Assembly: GCA_965216535.1 (NCBI GenBank)
Contig: OZ244175.1
Location: 3,720,001-3,784,000 of the forward strand
Length of the DNA stretch: 64,000 nucleotides
From: Hoeflea_A sp965216535
GTDB taxonomy: Bacteria > Pseudomonadota > Alphaproteobacteria > Rhizobiales > Rhizobiaceae
Reading direction: 5' to 3'
Part shown: positions 32,674 to 41,217 of the stretch, piece by piece
How the letters are laid out: each line of letters begins with the position of its first letter
Position numbering within the stretch: the first letter of the stretch is position 1
Position numbers and translations under genes: made by a program
The notes under the pieces: model-generated
What the model was told of the DNA's origin: nothing
What the model saw: only the letters and a program-made list of their open reading frames with translations
Databases searched by the model: none

Positions 32674-35088
32674 ATGAATGAAGTGACCTCGCAGTGGACC
32701 GAATCGGAAACCTATCCGGTACTGCCGCTCCGCGATATCGTTGTTTTTCCGCACATGATCGTGCCGCTCTTTGTCGGTCGCGAAAAGTCCATTCGCGCCC
32801 TCGAAGAGGTGATGGGGGCTGACAAGCAGATCCTCCTCGCCACGCAGATCAATGCCAGCGACGATGATCCCGCCACCGAGGACATTTACGATGTCGGCAC
32901 GGTGGCCAATGTTCTCCAACTGCTGAAACTGCCGGACGGAACCGTCAAGGTTCTGGTGGAAGGCAAGGACCGGGCGCGCATCACAGGCTTTTCGGAGAAT
33001 GCCGAGTACTACGAAGCGTCGGCCGATCTGTTGCCGGAGCCGGACGAAGACGCGGTGGAGATCGAGGCGCTGTCGCGCTCGGTCGTCTCCGAGTTCGAAA
33101 ACTACGTCAAGCTGAACAAGAAAATTTCACCTGAGGTGGTCGGCGCGGCTAGCCAGATCGATGACTATTCGAAGCTGGCCGATACCGTCGCGTCGCACCT
33201 GTCGATCAAGATTCCGGAAAAGCAGGAGATGCTTGCCACGGTCAGTGTCAAGGAACGCCTGGAGCGGGCTCTCGGCTTCATGGAAGGCGAAATTTCGGTT
33301 CTGCAGGTCGAGAAGCGCATCCGCTCGCGCGTCAAGCGCCAGATGGAGAAGACGCAGCGCGAATATTACCTCAACGAGCAGATGAAGGCGATCCAGAAGG
33401 AACTCGGCGACGGCGACGAAGGCCGCGACGAGATGGGCGAGCTGGAAGAACGCATCGAAAAGACGAAGCTGTCGAAAGAGGCCCGTGAAAAGGCCGATGC
33501 CGAGCTGAAGAAGCTCAAGCAGATGAGCCCGATGTCTGCCGAAGCAACGGTCGTGCGCAACTATCTCGATTGGCTGCTAGGAATTCCGTGGGGCAAAAAG
33601 TCCCGCATCAAGGTCGACCTCAACAAGGCCGATGCTATCCTGGAAGCCGATCACTACGGGCTGGAGAAGGTCAAGGAACGCATCCTTGAGTATCTCGCTG
33701 TTCAGAGCCGGTCGAACAAAATCAAAGGGCCGATCCTTTGCCTCGTCGGACCACCCGGCGTCGGTAAGACCTCGCTTGCCAAGTCAATCGCCCGGGCAAC
33801 CGGCCGCGAGTATGTTCGCATGGCGCTTGGCGGTGTGCGTGATGAGGCTGAAATCCGCGGCCACCGCAGGACCTATATCGGCTCGATGCCCGGCAAGGTC
33901 ATCCAGTCGATGAAGAAGGCCAAGAAAGCCAACCCGCTGTTCCTCTTCGATGAGATCGACAAGATGGGTATGGATTTCCGCGGTGATCCGTCGTCGGCTC
34001 TGCTCGAGGTGCTGGATCCGGAACAGAATTCGACGTTCATGGACCATTACCTTGAGGTCGAATACGACCTCTCCAAGGTGATGTTCATTACCACGGCGAA
34101 TACGCTGAACATCCCGCCGGCGCTGATGGACCGCATGGAGATCATTCGTATCGCGGGCTATACGGAAGACGAAAAGCTGGAGATCGCCAGGCGGCACCTG
34201 CTGCCCAAGGCGGTGCGTGACCATGCGCTGCAGGACGGCGAATTCTCCGTCAGCGACGGTGCGTTGCGACAGATCATTCGTCGCTATACCCGCGAGGCCG
34301 GTGTTCGTAACTTCGAGCGCGAACTCATGTCGTTGAGCCGAAAGGTTGTGACACAGATCCTCAAGGACGGTGTCAAATCCGTCGACGTTACCGAGGACAA
34401 TCTTGACGACTTCCTCGGCGTTCCGCGCTTCCGCTACGGTGAAGCCGAACACGATGATCAGGTTGGTGTGGTCACCGGACTGGCGTGGACGGAGGTTGGC
34501 GGTGAATTGCTGACCATCGAAGGCGTGATGATGCCGGGCAAAGGCAAAATGACCGTCACCGGCAACCTGCGCGATGTCATGAAGGAATCGATTTCCGCGG
34601 CGGCGTCCTATGTTCGCTCGCGCGCCGTCGATTTCGGTGTCGAGCCGCCAATGTTCGACAAGCGCGACATTCACGTGCACGTGCCGGAAGGGGCCACGCC
34701 GAAGGACGGTCCGTCCGCCGGTGTCGCCATGGCCACCTCGATCGTATCGATCATGACGTCCATTCCGGTCCGCAAGGATGTCGCCATGACCGGCGAAATC
34801 ACACTTCGTGGTCGGGTGCTGCCCATCGGCGGGTTGAAGGAAAAACTCCTGGCCGCGCTGCGCGGCGGTATCAAGACTGTTCTGATCCCGGAAGAAAACG
34901 CCAAAGATCTGGCTGACATTCCAGACAACGTGAAGAATGAGTTGGAGATCATTCCGGTGTCGCAGATGAGTGAAGTGTTGCAGCATGCACTCATCAGCCA
35001 GCCAACACCCATCGAATGGGATGCTGCCGAAGCGCCCCTTCAGGCAGATAATGGTGGCGAAGAGGCAGGGGCATCGGTAGCCCACTGA
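32674..35088 (+). CDS. lon: ATP-dependent Lon protease
   Basis: The 804-residue LonA protease has the N-terminal substrate-binding domain (about 1-310, ending in long helices), an AAA+ module with Walker A GPPGVGKTS and Walker B FLFDEIDK, and a C-terminal serine-lysine protease domain with the dyad S681 (DGPSAG) and K724 (GLKEK). It degrades misfolded and regulatory proteins in the cytoplasm and in alphaproteobacteria clears cell-cycle regulators. AAAGGAAA precedes the ATG. A strong terminator follows. Confidence 0.98.
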   Translation: MNEVTSQWTESETYPVLPLRDIVVFPHMIVPLFVGREKSIRALEEVMGADKQILLATQINASDDDPATEDIYDVGTVANVLQLLKLPDGTVKVLVEGKDRARITGFSENAEYYEASADLLPEPDEDAVEIEALSRSVVSEFENYVKLNKKISPEVVGAASQIDDYSKLADTVASHLSIKIPEKQEMLATVSVKERLERALGFMEGEISVLQVEKRIRSRVKRQMEKTQREYYLNEQMKAIQKELGDGDEGRDEMGELEERIEKTKLSKEAREKADAELKKLKQMSPMSAEATVVRNYLDWLLGIPWGKKSRIKVDLNKADAILEADHYGLEKVKERILEYLAVQSRSNKIKGPILCLVGPPGVGKTSLAKSIARATGREYVRMALGGVRDEAEIRGHRRTYIGSMPGKVIQSMKKAKKANPLFLFDEIDKMGMDFRGDPSSALLEVLDPEQNSTFMDHYLEVEYDLSKVMFITTANTLNIPPALMDRMEIIRIAGYTEDEKLEIARRHLLPKAVRDHALQDGEFSVSDGALRQIIRRYTREAGVRNFERELMSLSRKVVTQILKDGVKSVDVTEDNLDDFLGVPRFRYGEAEHDDQVGVVTGLAWTEVGGELLTIEGVMMPGKGKMTVTGNLRDVMKESISAAASYVRSRAVDFGVEPPMFDKRDIHVHVPEGATPKDGPSAGVAMATSIVSIMTSIPVRKDVAMTGEITLRGRVLPIGGLKEKLLAALRGGIKTVLIPEENAKDLADIPDNVKNELEIIPVSQMSEVLQHALISQPTPIEWDAAEAPLQADNGGEEAGASVAH

Positions 35089-35119
35089 TTCTCTTTGCAA
35101 AGCGGCCATTTGGCATTTG

Positions 35120-35150
35120 AAAGCGGGCTATGGCCCGCTTTCGTCGTTTT
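35120..35150 (+). terminator. Intrinsic terminator of lon
   Basis: AAAGCGGGC-TATG-GCCCGCTTT is a perfect 9-bp stem with a 4-nt loop 31 nt after the lon stop, followed by TCGTCGTTTT. It separates lon from hupB. Confidence 0.75.
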
Positions 35151-35173
35151 CAAGAGGCGAATCCCCCGAAAAA

Positions 35174-35199
35174 TGCCGGAAAACTGGGGTTTTTCGGCA
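35174..35199. repeat. Second hairpin between lon and hupB
   Basis: TGCCGGAAAA-N6-TTTTTCGGCA forms a 10-bp stem with one G-T pair just upstream of the hupB promoter. It may add to termination from lon or be a binding site near the hupB promoter. Confidence 0.45.
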
Positions 35200-35206
35200 T
35201 ATTTGA

Positions 35207-35234
35207 TTGTGATTTTGCTTTGGAGTCGTAAGAT
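35207..35234 (+). promoter_or_regulatory. Predicted hupB promoter
   Basis: TTGTGA (35207-35212) and TAAGAT (35229-35234) with a 16-nt spacer give a reasonable housekeeping promoter 51 nt before the hupB ATG. Each box matches the consensus at four of six positions. Confidence 0.45.
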
Positions 35235-35285
35235 CGGGGCCGACTTTGTACTGAGTCGTTCACCACACACTGAGAGGGTTGGAAA

Positions 35286-35561
35286 ATGAACAAGAACGAA
35301 CTGGTTGCTGCCGTTGCTGACAAAGCAGGTCTCAGCAAAGCTGATGCCGGCTCCGCGGTCGAAGCTGTGTTCGACACCATCACCAATGAACTGAAGAACG
35401 GCGGTGATGTTCGTCTCGTGGGTTTCGGAAACTACTCCGTTACGCACCGCGCAGCCTCCAAGGGCCGCAACCCGATGACTGGCGCGGAAGTCGACATTCC
35501 GGCCCGCAACGTTCCCAAGTTCTCGGCCGGCAAGGGCCTCAAGGACGCGGTCAACAGCTAA
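35286..35561 (+). CDS. hupB: DNA-binding protein HU
   Basis: The 91-residue nucleoid protein shows the HU fold: the N-terminal helices MNKNELVAAVADKAGLSKADA, the strand VRLVGFGNYSV, and the DNA-inserting arm with RNPMTGAEVDIPARNVPKFSAGK containing the intercalating proline. HU bends and compacts DNA. A GAGAGGG ribosome binding site precedes the ATG. The lon-hupB order is common across proteobacteria. Confidence 0.98.
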   Translation: MNKNELVAAVADKAGLSKADAGSAVEAVFDTITNELKNGGDVRLVGFGNYSVTHRAASKGRNPMTGAEVDIPARNVPKFSAGKGLKDAVNS

Positions 35562-35594
35562 GCCCGTATCAGCAGATGCGGCATTGAAGATGCG

Positions 35595-35625
35595 GAGCCC
35601 GGTGTCAGCGCCGGGCTCTTTTTTT
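35595..35625 (+). terminator. Intrinsic terminator of hupB
   Basis: GAGCCCGG-N8-CCGGGCTC is a perfect 8-bp stem followed by seven T residues, 34 nt after the hupB stop codon. Confidence 0.9.
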
Positions 35626-35756
35626 GTTTCGCGGTATGGTGGCAACTTCGTCACACACTGCGACTATTGATATCTTCGACAATTATTTCGCGATTGCCTG
35701 AGTTTCCGCTTTCCTCTATGGGTTTCGGTCTGCTTTTTTGAACGGATCTTGAAACC

Positions 35757-37160
35757 ATGAGTGCGCTGCGCGACCCGCAGGGGAAGGGCACCGGACCGGG
35801 CCTGTCCTGGACCGGACATACCAAGGCGACCTTGTCGCTTGGCCTGCCGCTGATTGGCGCGCAGTTGGCGCAGATTGCCATCAACGTTACGGATACGGTG
35901 ATGGTTGGGTGGCTCGGCGCTTTCGAACTCGCATCTGCGGTGCTGGGTACCCAGACCTTTTTTCTCTACTACATTTTCGGTGGCGGATTTGCGATTGCGG
36001 TCATGCCGATCGCGGCGCAGGCGCATGGCCGGGAAGATGTGCGCGGCGTTCGCCGCTCGGTGCGCATGGGCATCTGGGTCATCCTGCTCTATTGCGTCGT
36101 TGTGATGTTGCCGCTCTGGTTCACCGAACCGATGCTGGTTGCGCTGGGGCAGGAACCAGATATTGCGGCGCTGGCAGGCGACTATGTGCAGGTTGCCCAG
36201 TGGTCGATGTTTCCGGCACTTCTGATCATGGTGTTGCGCTCCTATCTCAGTGCGCTGGAGCGGGCGCAGATCATTCTGTGGGCAACGCTCTTCGGCACTT
36301 TGGCCAACATCGTCCTGAACTATGCCTTCATTTTCGGCAATTTGGGTGCTCCCGAGATGGGTGTCGTAGGTGCAGCTGTTGCATCACTGGGCACGAATGT
36401 GATCACGTGCGTTGCGCTCGTGATTTACGCGGTGAGAAAGCCTGATTTGCGCCGATATGAGCTGTTGGTGCGTTTCTGGCGCGCTGACTGGCAGGGGTTC
36501 TTCGAAGTCATGAGGCTTGGCTGGCCGATCGGCGCCAGCATCCTGGCGGAGGTTGGTCTGTTTGCCGCCGCCGCGCTTCTCATCGGCTGGATCGGGACAA
36601 TCGAACTTGCCGCTCACGGCATTGCACTGCAGCTCGCTGCGATCGCCTTCATGATCCCGCTCGGGCTGTCGAGCGCGGCGACCATCCGAGTCGGCAACGC
36701 CTTTGGCAGACAGGATTGGGTCGGACTGAGCCGGTCCGGAACGGTCGCGCTTGCGCTGTCGGTTGCAGCGACGCTCCTAACGGCGTTGCTGTTCCTGCTG
36801 GTGCCGGAAAGTCTGGTCGGACTGTTCCTTGATGACAGCAATCCCGACGCTGAATTGGTTTTGGTCAACGCCGTGCCGTTGCTCTTTGTGGCGGCTGCGT
36901 TTCAGCTGGTCGACGGGTTGCAGGTGATCGGTACCGGTTTGCTGCGTGGTCTGAAAGACACGACGATACCGATGTTTATCGCTGTTTTCAGCTATTGGGG
37001 TATCGGTATGACGTCAGCCTACGCTTTCGGGATATTGCTCGACGGCGGTGCAGTCGGTGTCTGGTGGGGGCTCGCGCTCGGTCTGTTCTTTGCCGCAGTA
37101 CTCATGAATTGGCGTTATCTGCAGCGCGAGCGGTTCGGCCTGACAGCTCTACCGAGCTGA
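35757..37160 (+). CDS. MATE family multidrug efflux transporter (NorM-like)
   Basis: The 467-residue inner-membrane protein has twelve hydrophobic segments in two six-span halves, the MATE architecture. It starts with TLSLGLPLIGAQLAQIAINVTDTVMVGWLG, the family's conserved first span, and carries VLRSYLSALERAQ and GLLRGLKDTTIPMF at matching places in the two halves. MATE proteins export cationic drugs or metabolites using proton or sodium gradients; the substrate cannot be told. The gene stands alone between hupB and the tRNA pair. Confidence 0.92.
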   Translation: MSALRDPQGKGTGPGLSWTGHTKATLSLGLPLIGAQLAQIAINVTDTVMVGWLGAFELASAVLGTQTFFLYYIFGGGFAIAVMPIAAQAHGREDVRGVRRSVRMGIWVILLYCVVVMLPLWFTEPMLVALGQEPDIAALAGDYVQVAQWSMFPALLIMVLRSYLSALERAQIILWATLFGTLANIVLNYAFIFGNLGAPEMGVVGAAVASLGTNVITCVALVIYAVRKPDLRRYELLVRFWRADWQGFFEVMRLGWPIGASILAEVGLFAAAALLIGWIGTIELAAHGIALQLAAIAFMIPLGLSSAATIRVGNAFGRQDWVGLSRSGTVALALSVAATLLTALLFLLVPESLVGLFLDDSNPDAELVLVNAVPLLFVAAAFQLVDGLQVIGTGLLRGLKDTTIPMFIAVFSYWGIGMTSAYAFGILLDGGAVGVWWGLALGLFFAAVLMNWRYLQRERFGLTALPS

Positions 37161-37198
37161 CTCGCGGTCGCTGGTGCACTTTGATTTTCTTGGGATAA

Positions 37199-37274
37199 TG
37201 GTGGGCGGTGAGAGACTCGAACTCCCGACATCCTCGGTGTAAACGAGGCGCTCTACCAGCTGAGCTAACCGCCC
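37199..37274 (-). tRNA. tRNA-Val (anticodon UAC)
   Basis: A full 76-nt cloverleaf on the minus strand: acceptor GGGCGGT/ACCGCCC, D arm with AGCTCAGCTGGTAGAGC, anticodon stem CCTCG/CGAGG with loop TTTACAC (anticodon UAC at 37241-37239), T arm with GTTCGA, discriminator A and an encoded CCA. Confidence 0.97.
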
Positions 37275-37291
37275 TAGGGAAATCTTGGCAC

Positions 37292-37320
37292 CGTTTATGC
37301 GCTTCGATCGGCAAGTGCAA
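37292..37320 (-). promoter_or_regulatory. Predicted tRNA-Val promoter
   Basis: On the minus strand TTGCAC (37320-37315), a 17-nt spacer and TAAACG (37297-37292) lie 18 nt before the 5' end of tRNA-Val. Confidence 0.55.
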
Positions 37321-37336
37321 GAAAAAAGCGCCGGAT

Positions 37337-37353
37337 CGGCAAAAGTTTTGCCG
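37337..37353. repeat. 17-bp palindrome between divergent tRNA genes
   Basis: CGGCAAAAGTTTTGCCG is an 8-bp perfect inverted repeat around one central base. It lies 17 nt upstream of the tRNA-Val -35 box and about 70 nt upstream of the tRNA-Asp -35 box. Confidence 0.6.
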
Positions 37354-37421
37354 CTGTTGGGCGGGGCAGAAGGGCGGCGAAATTTTGTCTTGTTATTGTC
37401 GCAAAAGCTATCGATCAGCGC

Positions 37422-37450
37422 TTGACAGCCACCAGTGAAGGGCTTAATTC
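37422..37450 (+). promoter_or_regulatory. Predicted tRNA-Asp promoter
   Basis: TTGACA (37422-37427) is a perfect -35 box; after a 17-nt spacer comes TAATTC (37445-37450). The tRNA begins 33 nt further on. Confidence 0.6.
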
Positions 37451-37482
37451 ACCGCTCACGTTTCGCCGATGCGAAATGAAGC

Positions 37483-37559
37483 GCGGGTGTAGCTCAGCTG
37501 GTTAGAGTGCCGGCCTGTCACGCCGGAGGTCGCGGGTTCGAGCCCCGTCACTCGCGCCA
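37483..37559 (+). tRNA. tRNA-Asp (anticodon GUC)
   Basis: A full 77-nt cloverleaf: acceptor GCGGGTG/CACTCGC with one G-T pair, D arm AGCTCAGCTGGTTAGAGT, anticodon stem CCGGC/GCCGG with loop CTGTCAC (anticodon GUC), T arm GCGGG-TTCGAGC-CCCGT, discriminator G and an encoded CCA. Confidence 0.97.
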
Positions 37560-37591
37560 TTTTTCTTAAAGATGCAGGCATCGAACTATGA

Positions 37592-37621
37592 CCGCAACAC
37601 ATGTTGGTGTTGGGGCTTTTT
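37592..37621 (+). terminator. Probable terminator of tRNA-Asp
   Basis: CCGCAACAC-ATGTTG-GTGTTGGGG forms an 8-bp stem with one internal mismatch, followed by C and five T residues, 33 nt after tRNA-Asp and before msrA. Confidence 0.55.
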
Positions 37622-37684
37622 CAGCGTGATGCCTGATCCTATGTTCAGGCAGTCCTGATTGAACGAACTTTATCCGGAGTCCCT

Positions 37685-38167
37685 ATGCGAAAGGTTGGCC
37701 TTGGCGGCGGATGCCACTGGTGCACCGAAGCTGTATTTCAGTCGCTGAAGGGCGTTTCACGGGTGCAGCAGGGTTTCATTCGTTCGGACCCGCCAGCCGA
37801 TGGTTGGTCAGAGGCGGTTATTGTCCATTTTGACGAAAGCCAGATCGATCTCGCGACATTGATCGAGGTGCATGTCCGCACGCACGCGTCCACAGCACAG
37901 CATTCCATGCGGGGCAAATACCGCAGCGCGGTATACGTGTTCGACACCGATCAGGCCGCTGACGCCGAACAGGTGATTGAGCTCTTGGATCCTCAGTTTG
38001 CCGACAGCCTGGTAACGCAAGTGCTCACATTCGAGGGGTTCAAGGCTTCCGATGAGCGCTATCACAACTATTATGAAAGCGATCCCGATCGTCCTTTCTG
38101 CAGGCGCTACATCGATCCGAAACTGGATCTGTTGAAACGCCGCTTTTCGGCTGATGTCCGGCTTTAA
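37685..38167 (+). CDS. msrA: MsrA-family peptide methionine sulfoxide reductase, divergent
   Basis: The 160-residue protein has the MsrA core with catalytic Cys10 in GGGCHWCTEAVF. The family motif is normally GCFWC or GCFWG; here Phe is replaced by His11. The YRSAVYVFD strand and ERYHNYYESDPDRPFCRRYIDPKL C-terminal block of MsrA are kept, whereas the usual NRQGND-type loop is changed to TAQHSMRGK. It would reduce methionine-S-sulfoxide in the cytoplasm, though the changed loop may alter substrate choice. GGAG is 6 nt upstream of the ATG. The 285-nt gap after it leads to nuoA. Confidence 0.85.
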   Translation: MRKVGLGGGCHWCTEAVFQSLKGVSRVQQGFIRSDPPADGWSEAVIVHFDESQIDLATLIEVHVRTHASTAQHSMRGKYRSAVYVFDTDQAADAEQVIELLDPQFADSLVTQVLTFEGFKASDERYHNYYESDPDRPFCRRYIDPKLDLLKRRFSADVRL

Positions 38168-38452
38168 GTCGCCGACCGATTGTCGCACCGGCCAGTAGCC
38201 TCCAAGCTCTCAGTTGACCGCCTTCTCCCGTAGGCTTGGGCATTGTCGCTCGTTCGCGCCGTGCAAACCTCCTACGTTGAAGCCGATTTGCCTGATTCAC
38301 GGGTCGCCTCGACACCCCTATCGGCGGTGCACAAAATCCGGCAATAATGCGGCAAGCGGCGGCCATTTGCGTTGACTGGCCCGGCTTATTGTGTAAACCG
38401 ACCTTGGAATTATTCGCGACTGCAACATGCGCGATACCGCAAGGAAACCGTC

Positions 38453-38818
38453 ATGCCCGAGCTGCTCAGTTCATACCTGCCGATCGTGATATTCATCGGC
38501 ATATCGCTGGTCATTGGACTGGCGCTGCTGATCGCTCCGTTTGCCATAGCTTTCAAGGCTCCGGACTCCGAAAAGCTGTCCGCCTACGAATGCGGTTTCA
38601 ACGCCTTCGACGATGCCCGCATGAAGTTCGACATCCGCTTTTATCTCGTGGCGATCCTGTTCATCATCTTCGACCTTGAGGTGGCCTTTCTGTTCCCGTG
38701 GGCTGCGTCCTTCAGCAATGTCGGCTGGTTCGGGTTCTGGTCCATGATGGTATTTCTGGGCATCCTGACTGTCGGATTCATCTACGAATGGAAGAAGGGA
38801 GCGCTGGAATGGGAGTAG
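38453..38818 (+). CDS. nuoA: NADH-quinone oxidoreductase subunit A
   Basis: The 121-residue membrane subunit has three hydrophobic spans and the conserved loop between spans 1 and 2 with YECGFNAFDDARMKFDIRFYLVA, which lines the quinone site. AAGGAA is 6 nt before the ATG at 38453; the open frame reaches 38372 without support. It is the first gene of the nuo operon. In the 285-nt gap upstream, TTGACT at about 38373 with TAAACC 16 nt later is a weak promoter candidate. nuoB overlaps its last 10 nt. Confidence 0.97.
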   Translation: MPELLSSYLPIVIFIGISLVIGLALLIAPFAIAFKAPDSEKLSAYECGFNAFDDARMKFDIRFYLVAILFIIFDLEVAFLFPWAASFSNVGWFGFWSMMVFLGILTVGFIYEWKKGALEWE

Positions 38819-39390
38819 GCGACAACACTCCGCCGCTGGTGGCGCCGCAACCGCGCGGCATCGTCGATCCGTCGACCGGAAAGCCGGTTGGATCCAACGA
38901 TCCCTATTTCGGTGAAATCAACAACGAGCTTGCCGACAAAGGCTTCCTGGTCACGTCGGCTGACGAACTGATCAAATGGTCGCGGACCGGCTCGCTGATG
39001 TGGATGACCTTCGGGTTGGCCTGCTGCGCGGTCGAAATGATGCAGATGTCGATGCCGCGTTACGATGCGGAGCGTTTCGGCTTTGCACCGCGTGCCTCGC
39101 CGCGGCAGTCGGACGTCATGATTGTTGCAGGAACGTTGACCAACAAGATGGCGCCCGCCCTGCGCAAGGTCTACGACCAGATGCCCGAGCCGCGTTATGT
39201 GATTTCGATGGGTTCCTGTGCCAATGGCGGCGGCTACTACCACTACTCCTACTCAGTGGTGCGTGGATGCGACCGGGTTGTGCCGGTTGATATTTATGTG
39301 CCTGGCTGTCCGCCGACGGCCGAAGCGCTGCTCTACGGCGTGCTGCTTCTGCAGAAGAAGATTCGCCGTACCGGAACCATCGAGCGCTAG
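38809..39390 (+). CDS. nuoB: NADH-quinone oxidoreductase subunit B
   Basis: The 193-residue peripheral-arm subunit binds cluster N2, the last iron-sulfur cluster before quinone. The tandem cysteines in GLACCAVEMMQM, the Cys in SMGSCANGGGYY and the one in YVPGCPPTAEALLYG are all present. The start at 38809 lies inside the 3' end of nuoA with an AAGGGAG-like site upstream, so translation is coupled. The long upstream frame from 38698 is a shadow of nuoA. Confidence 0.98.
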   Translation: MGVGDNTPPLVAPQPRGIVDPSTGKPVGSNDPYFGEINNELADKGFLVTSADELIKWSRTGSLMWMTFGLACCAVEMMQMSMPRYDAERFGFAPRASPRQSDVMIVAGTLTNKMAPALRKVYDQMPEPRYVISMGSCANGGGYYHYSYSVVRGCDRVVPVDIYVPGCPPTAEALLYGVLLLQKKIRRTGTIER

Positions 39391-39402
39391 GAAGGGGCAT
39401 GC

Positions 39403-40005
39403 ATGAGTGAAGCACTGAGCGAACTGGCCGCCTACATCAACGAACGCGCGATCGGTGGCGTTCTTTCCCTTGATATCAAGTTCGACGAACTGACGCTGGT
39501 CTGCAACGCCCAGGATATCGTTTCCATCCTGACCTTCCTGCGCGATGACGCGCAATGCCAGTTCATCAACATCACCGATATTTGTGGCGTTGACTGGCCA
39601 TCACGGGCACGCCGTTTTGACGTCGTCTACCACCTGATGTCTCCGCGGCAGAATTTGCGGATAAGGGTCAAGGTGGAAGTCGGAGAAGGCGAGACGGTTC
39701 CGTCGGTCTTTTCGGTTTTTCCCGGCGCAGACTGGTTCGAACGGGAAGCCTATGATCTTTACGGGATCCTGTTCACCGGCCACCCTGACTTGCGGCGTAT
39801 CTTGACCGACTACGGTTTCGATGGACATCCGCTGCGCAAGGATTTTCCCACCACGGGATTTGTCGAGGTTCGCTATGACGACGAGGTCAAGAGGGTGGTC
39901 TACGAGCCGGTTCAACTGAAACAGGAATTCCGCAATTTCGATTTCCTTTCCCCATGGGAAAGCGCCGAGTATGTCTTGCCCGGCGACGAAAAGGCCACCG
40001 AGTAG
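39403..40005 (+). CDS. nuoC: NADH-quinone oxidoreductase subunit C
   Basis: The 200-residue 30-kDa-type subunit ends with the family signature FEREAYDLYGILFTGHPDLRRILTDYGF and GHPLRKDFP. NuoC and NuoD are separate genes here, unlike the NuoCD fusion of enterobacteria. It lies 12 nt after nuoB. Confidence 0.97.
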   Translation: MSEALSELAAYINERAIGGVLSLDIKFDELTLVCNAQDIVSILTFLRDDAQCQFINITDICGVDWPSRARRFDVVYHLMSPRQNLRIRVKVEVGEGETVPSVFSVFPGADWFEREAYDLYGILFTGHPDLRRILTDYGFDGHPLRKDFPTTGFVEVRYDDEVKRVVYEPVQLKQEFRNFDFLSPWESAEYVLPGDEKATE

Positions 40006-40026
40006 AAAGCGGTCGGGACCGATAAG

Positions 40027-41217
40027 ATGACAGAGCATAACGTCCGCAATTTCAACATCAATTTCGGTCCACAGCACCCGGCCGCGCACGGCGTGTTGCG
40101 CCTTGTTCTCGAACTGGATGGTGAAATCGTCGAGCGGGTCGACCCGCACATCGGACTGCTGCATCGCGGCACGGAAAAGCTGATCGAATCGAAAACGTAC
40201 CTTCAGGCCGTGCCGTATTTCGATCGTCTCGACTATGTCGCGCCGATGAACCAGGAACACGCCTTTGCGTTGGCGGTGGAGAAATTGACCGGCACCGAAG
40301 TGCCGATCCGTGGTCAGCTCATCAGGGTTCTCTATTGCGAAATTGGCCGCATCCTCTCTCACCTCCTCAACATCACAACCCAGGCTCTGGACGTCGGAGC
40401 CCTCACGCCGCCACTTTGGGGTTTCGAGGAGCGTGAGAAGTTGATGGTCTTCTACGAACGGGCCTGCGGTGCGCGCATGCACTCGGCCTATGTTCGTCCC
40501 GGCGGTGTCCACCAGGATCTCCCCGTCGAGCTGGTCGAGGATATCGGCAAATGGTGCGATCCATTCCTGAAGGTGTGCGACGATATTGAAGGTCTGCTGA
40601 CCGAAAACCGCATCTTCAAACAGCGCAACGTCGATATCGGTGTTGTTTCTCTGGATGATTGCTGGGCGTGGGGTTTCTCCGGCGTCATGGTGCGCGGCTC
40701 AGGAGCTGCCTGGGACCTGCGACGGGCGCAGCCCTATGAATGCTACAGCGACCTCGAGTTTGACATCCCGATCGGCAAGAATTGCGATTGCTATGACCGC
40801 TACCTCATCCGCATGGAAGAGATGCGCCAGTCGGTTCGCATCATGAAGCAATGCGTCGAGCGACTGTTGGGTGATGCCAAGACCGGTCCCGTTTCGGCTG
40901 TCGACGGCAAGGTTGTTCCGCCGAAACGCGGTGAGATGAAGCGTTCAATGGAAGCGCTGATCCACCATTTCAAACTCTATACCGAGGGCTATCACGTTCC
41001 GGAGGGCGAAGTTTACGCCGCTGTGGAAGCGCCCAAGGGAGAATTCGGCGTCTATCTCGTCTCGGATGGCAGCAACAAGCCGTACCGCTGCAAGATCAAG
41101 GCTCCGGGTTACGCACATTTGCAGGCCATGGATTACATCTGCCGGGGCCACATGCTGGCCGATGTCTCAGCCATTCTCGGGTCGCTGGACATCGTATTCG
41201 GGGAGGTCGATCGATGA
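40027..41217 (+). CDS. nuoD: NADH-quinone oxidoreductase subunit D
   Basis: The 396-residue 49-kDa-type subunit shapes the quinone pocket with NuoB. It starts NFNINFGPQHPAAHGVLRLVLELDGE, with the His of GPQHPAAHG that contacts the quinone head group, and has VDPHIGLLHRGTEKL and a C-terminal DIVFGEVDR. Its stop codon overlaps the start of the small secreted-protein gene (ATGA). Confidence 0.98.
   Translation: MTEHNVRNFNINFGPQHPAAHGVLRLVLELDGEIVERVDPHIGLLHRGTEKLIESKTYLQAVPYFDRLDYVAPMNQEHAFALAVEKLTGTEVPIRGQLIRVLYCEIGRILSHLLNITTQALDVGALTPPLWGFEEREKLMVFYERACGARMHSAYVRPGGVHQDLPVELVEDIGKWCDPFLKVCDDIEGLLTENRIFKQRNVDIGVVSLDDCWAWGFSGVMVRGSGAAWDLRRAQPYECYSDLEFDIPIGKNCDCYDRYLIRMEEMRQSVRIMKQCVERLLGDAKTGPVSAVDGKVVPPKRGEMKRSMEALIHHFKLYTEGYHVPEGEVYAAVEAPKGEFGVYLVSDGSNKPYRCKIKAPGYAHLQAMDYICRGHMLADVSAILGSLDIVFGEVDR

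Noticed and set aside
33784..35109. 441-codon open frame antisense to lon
   Set aside because: Overlaps the AAA+ and protease domains of an intact lon gene; no recognisable features.
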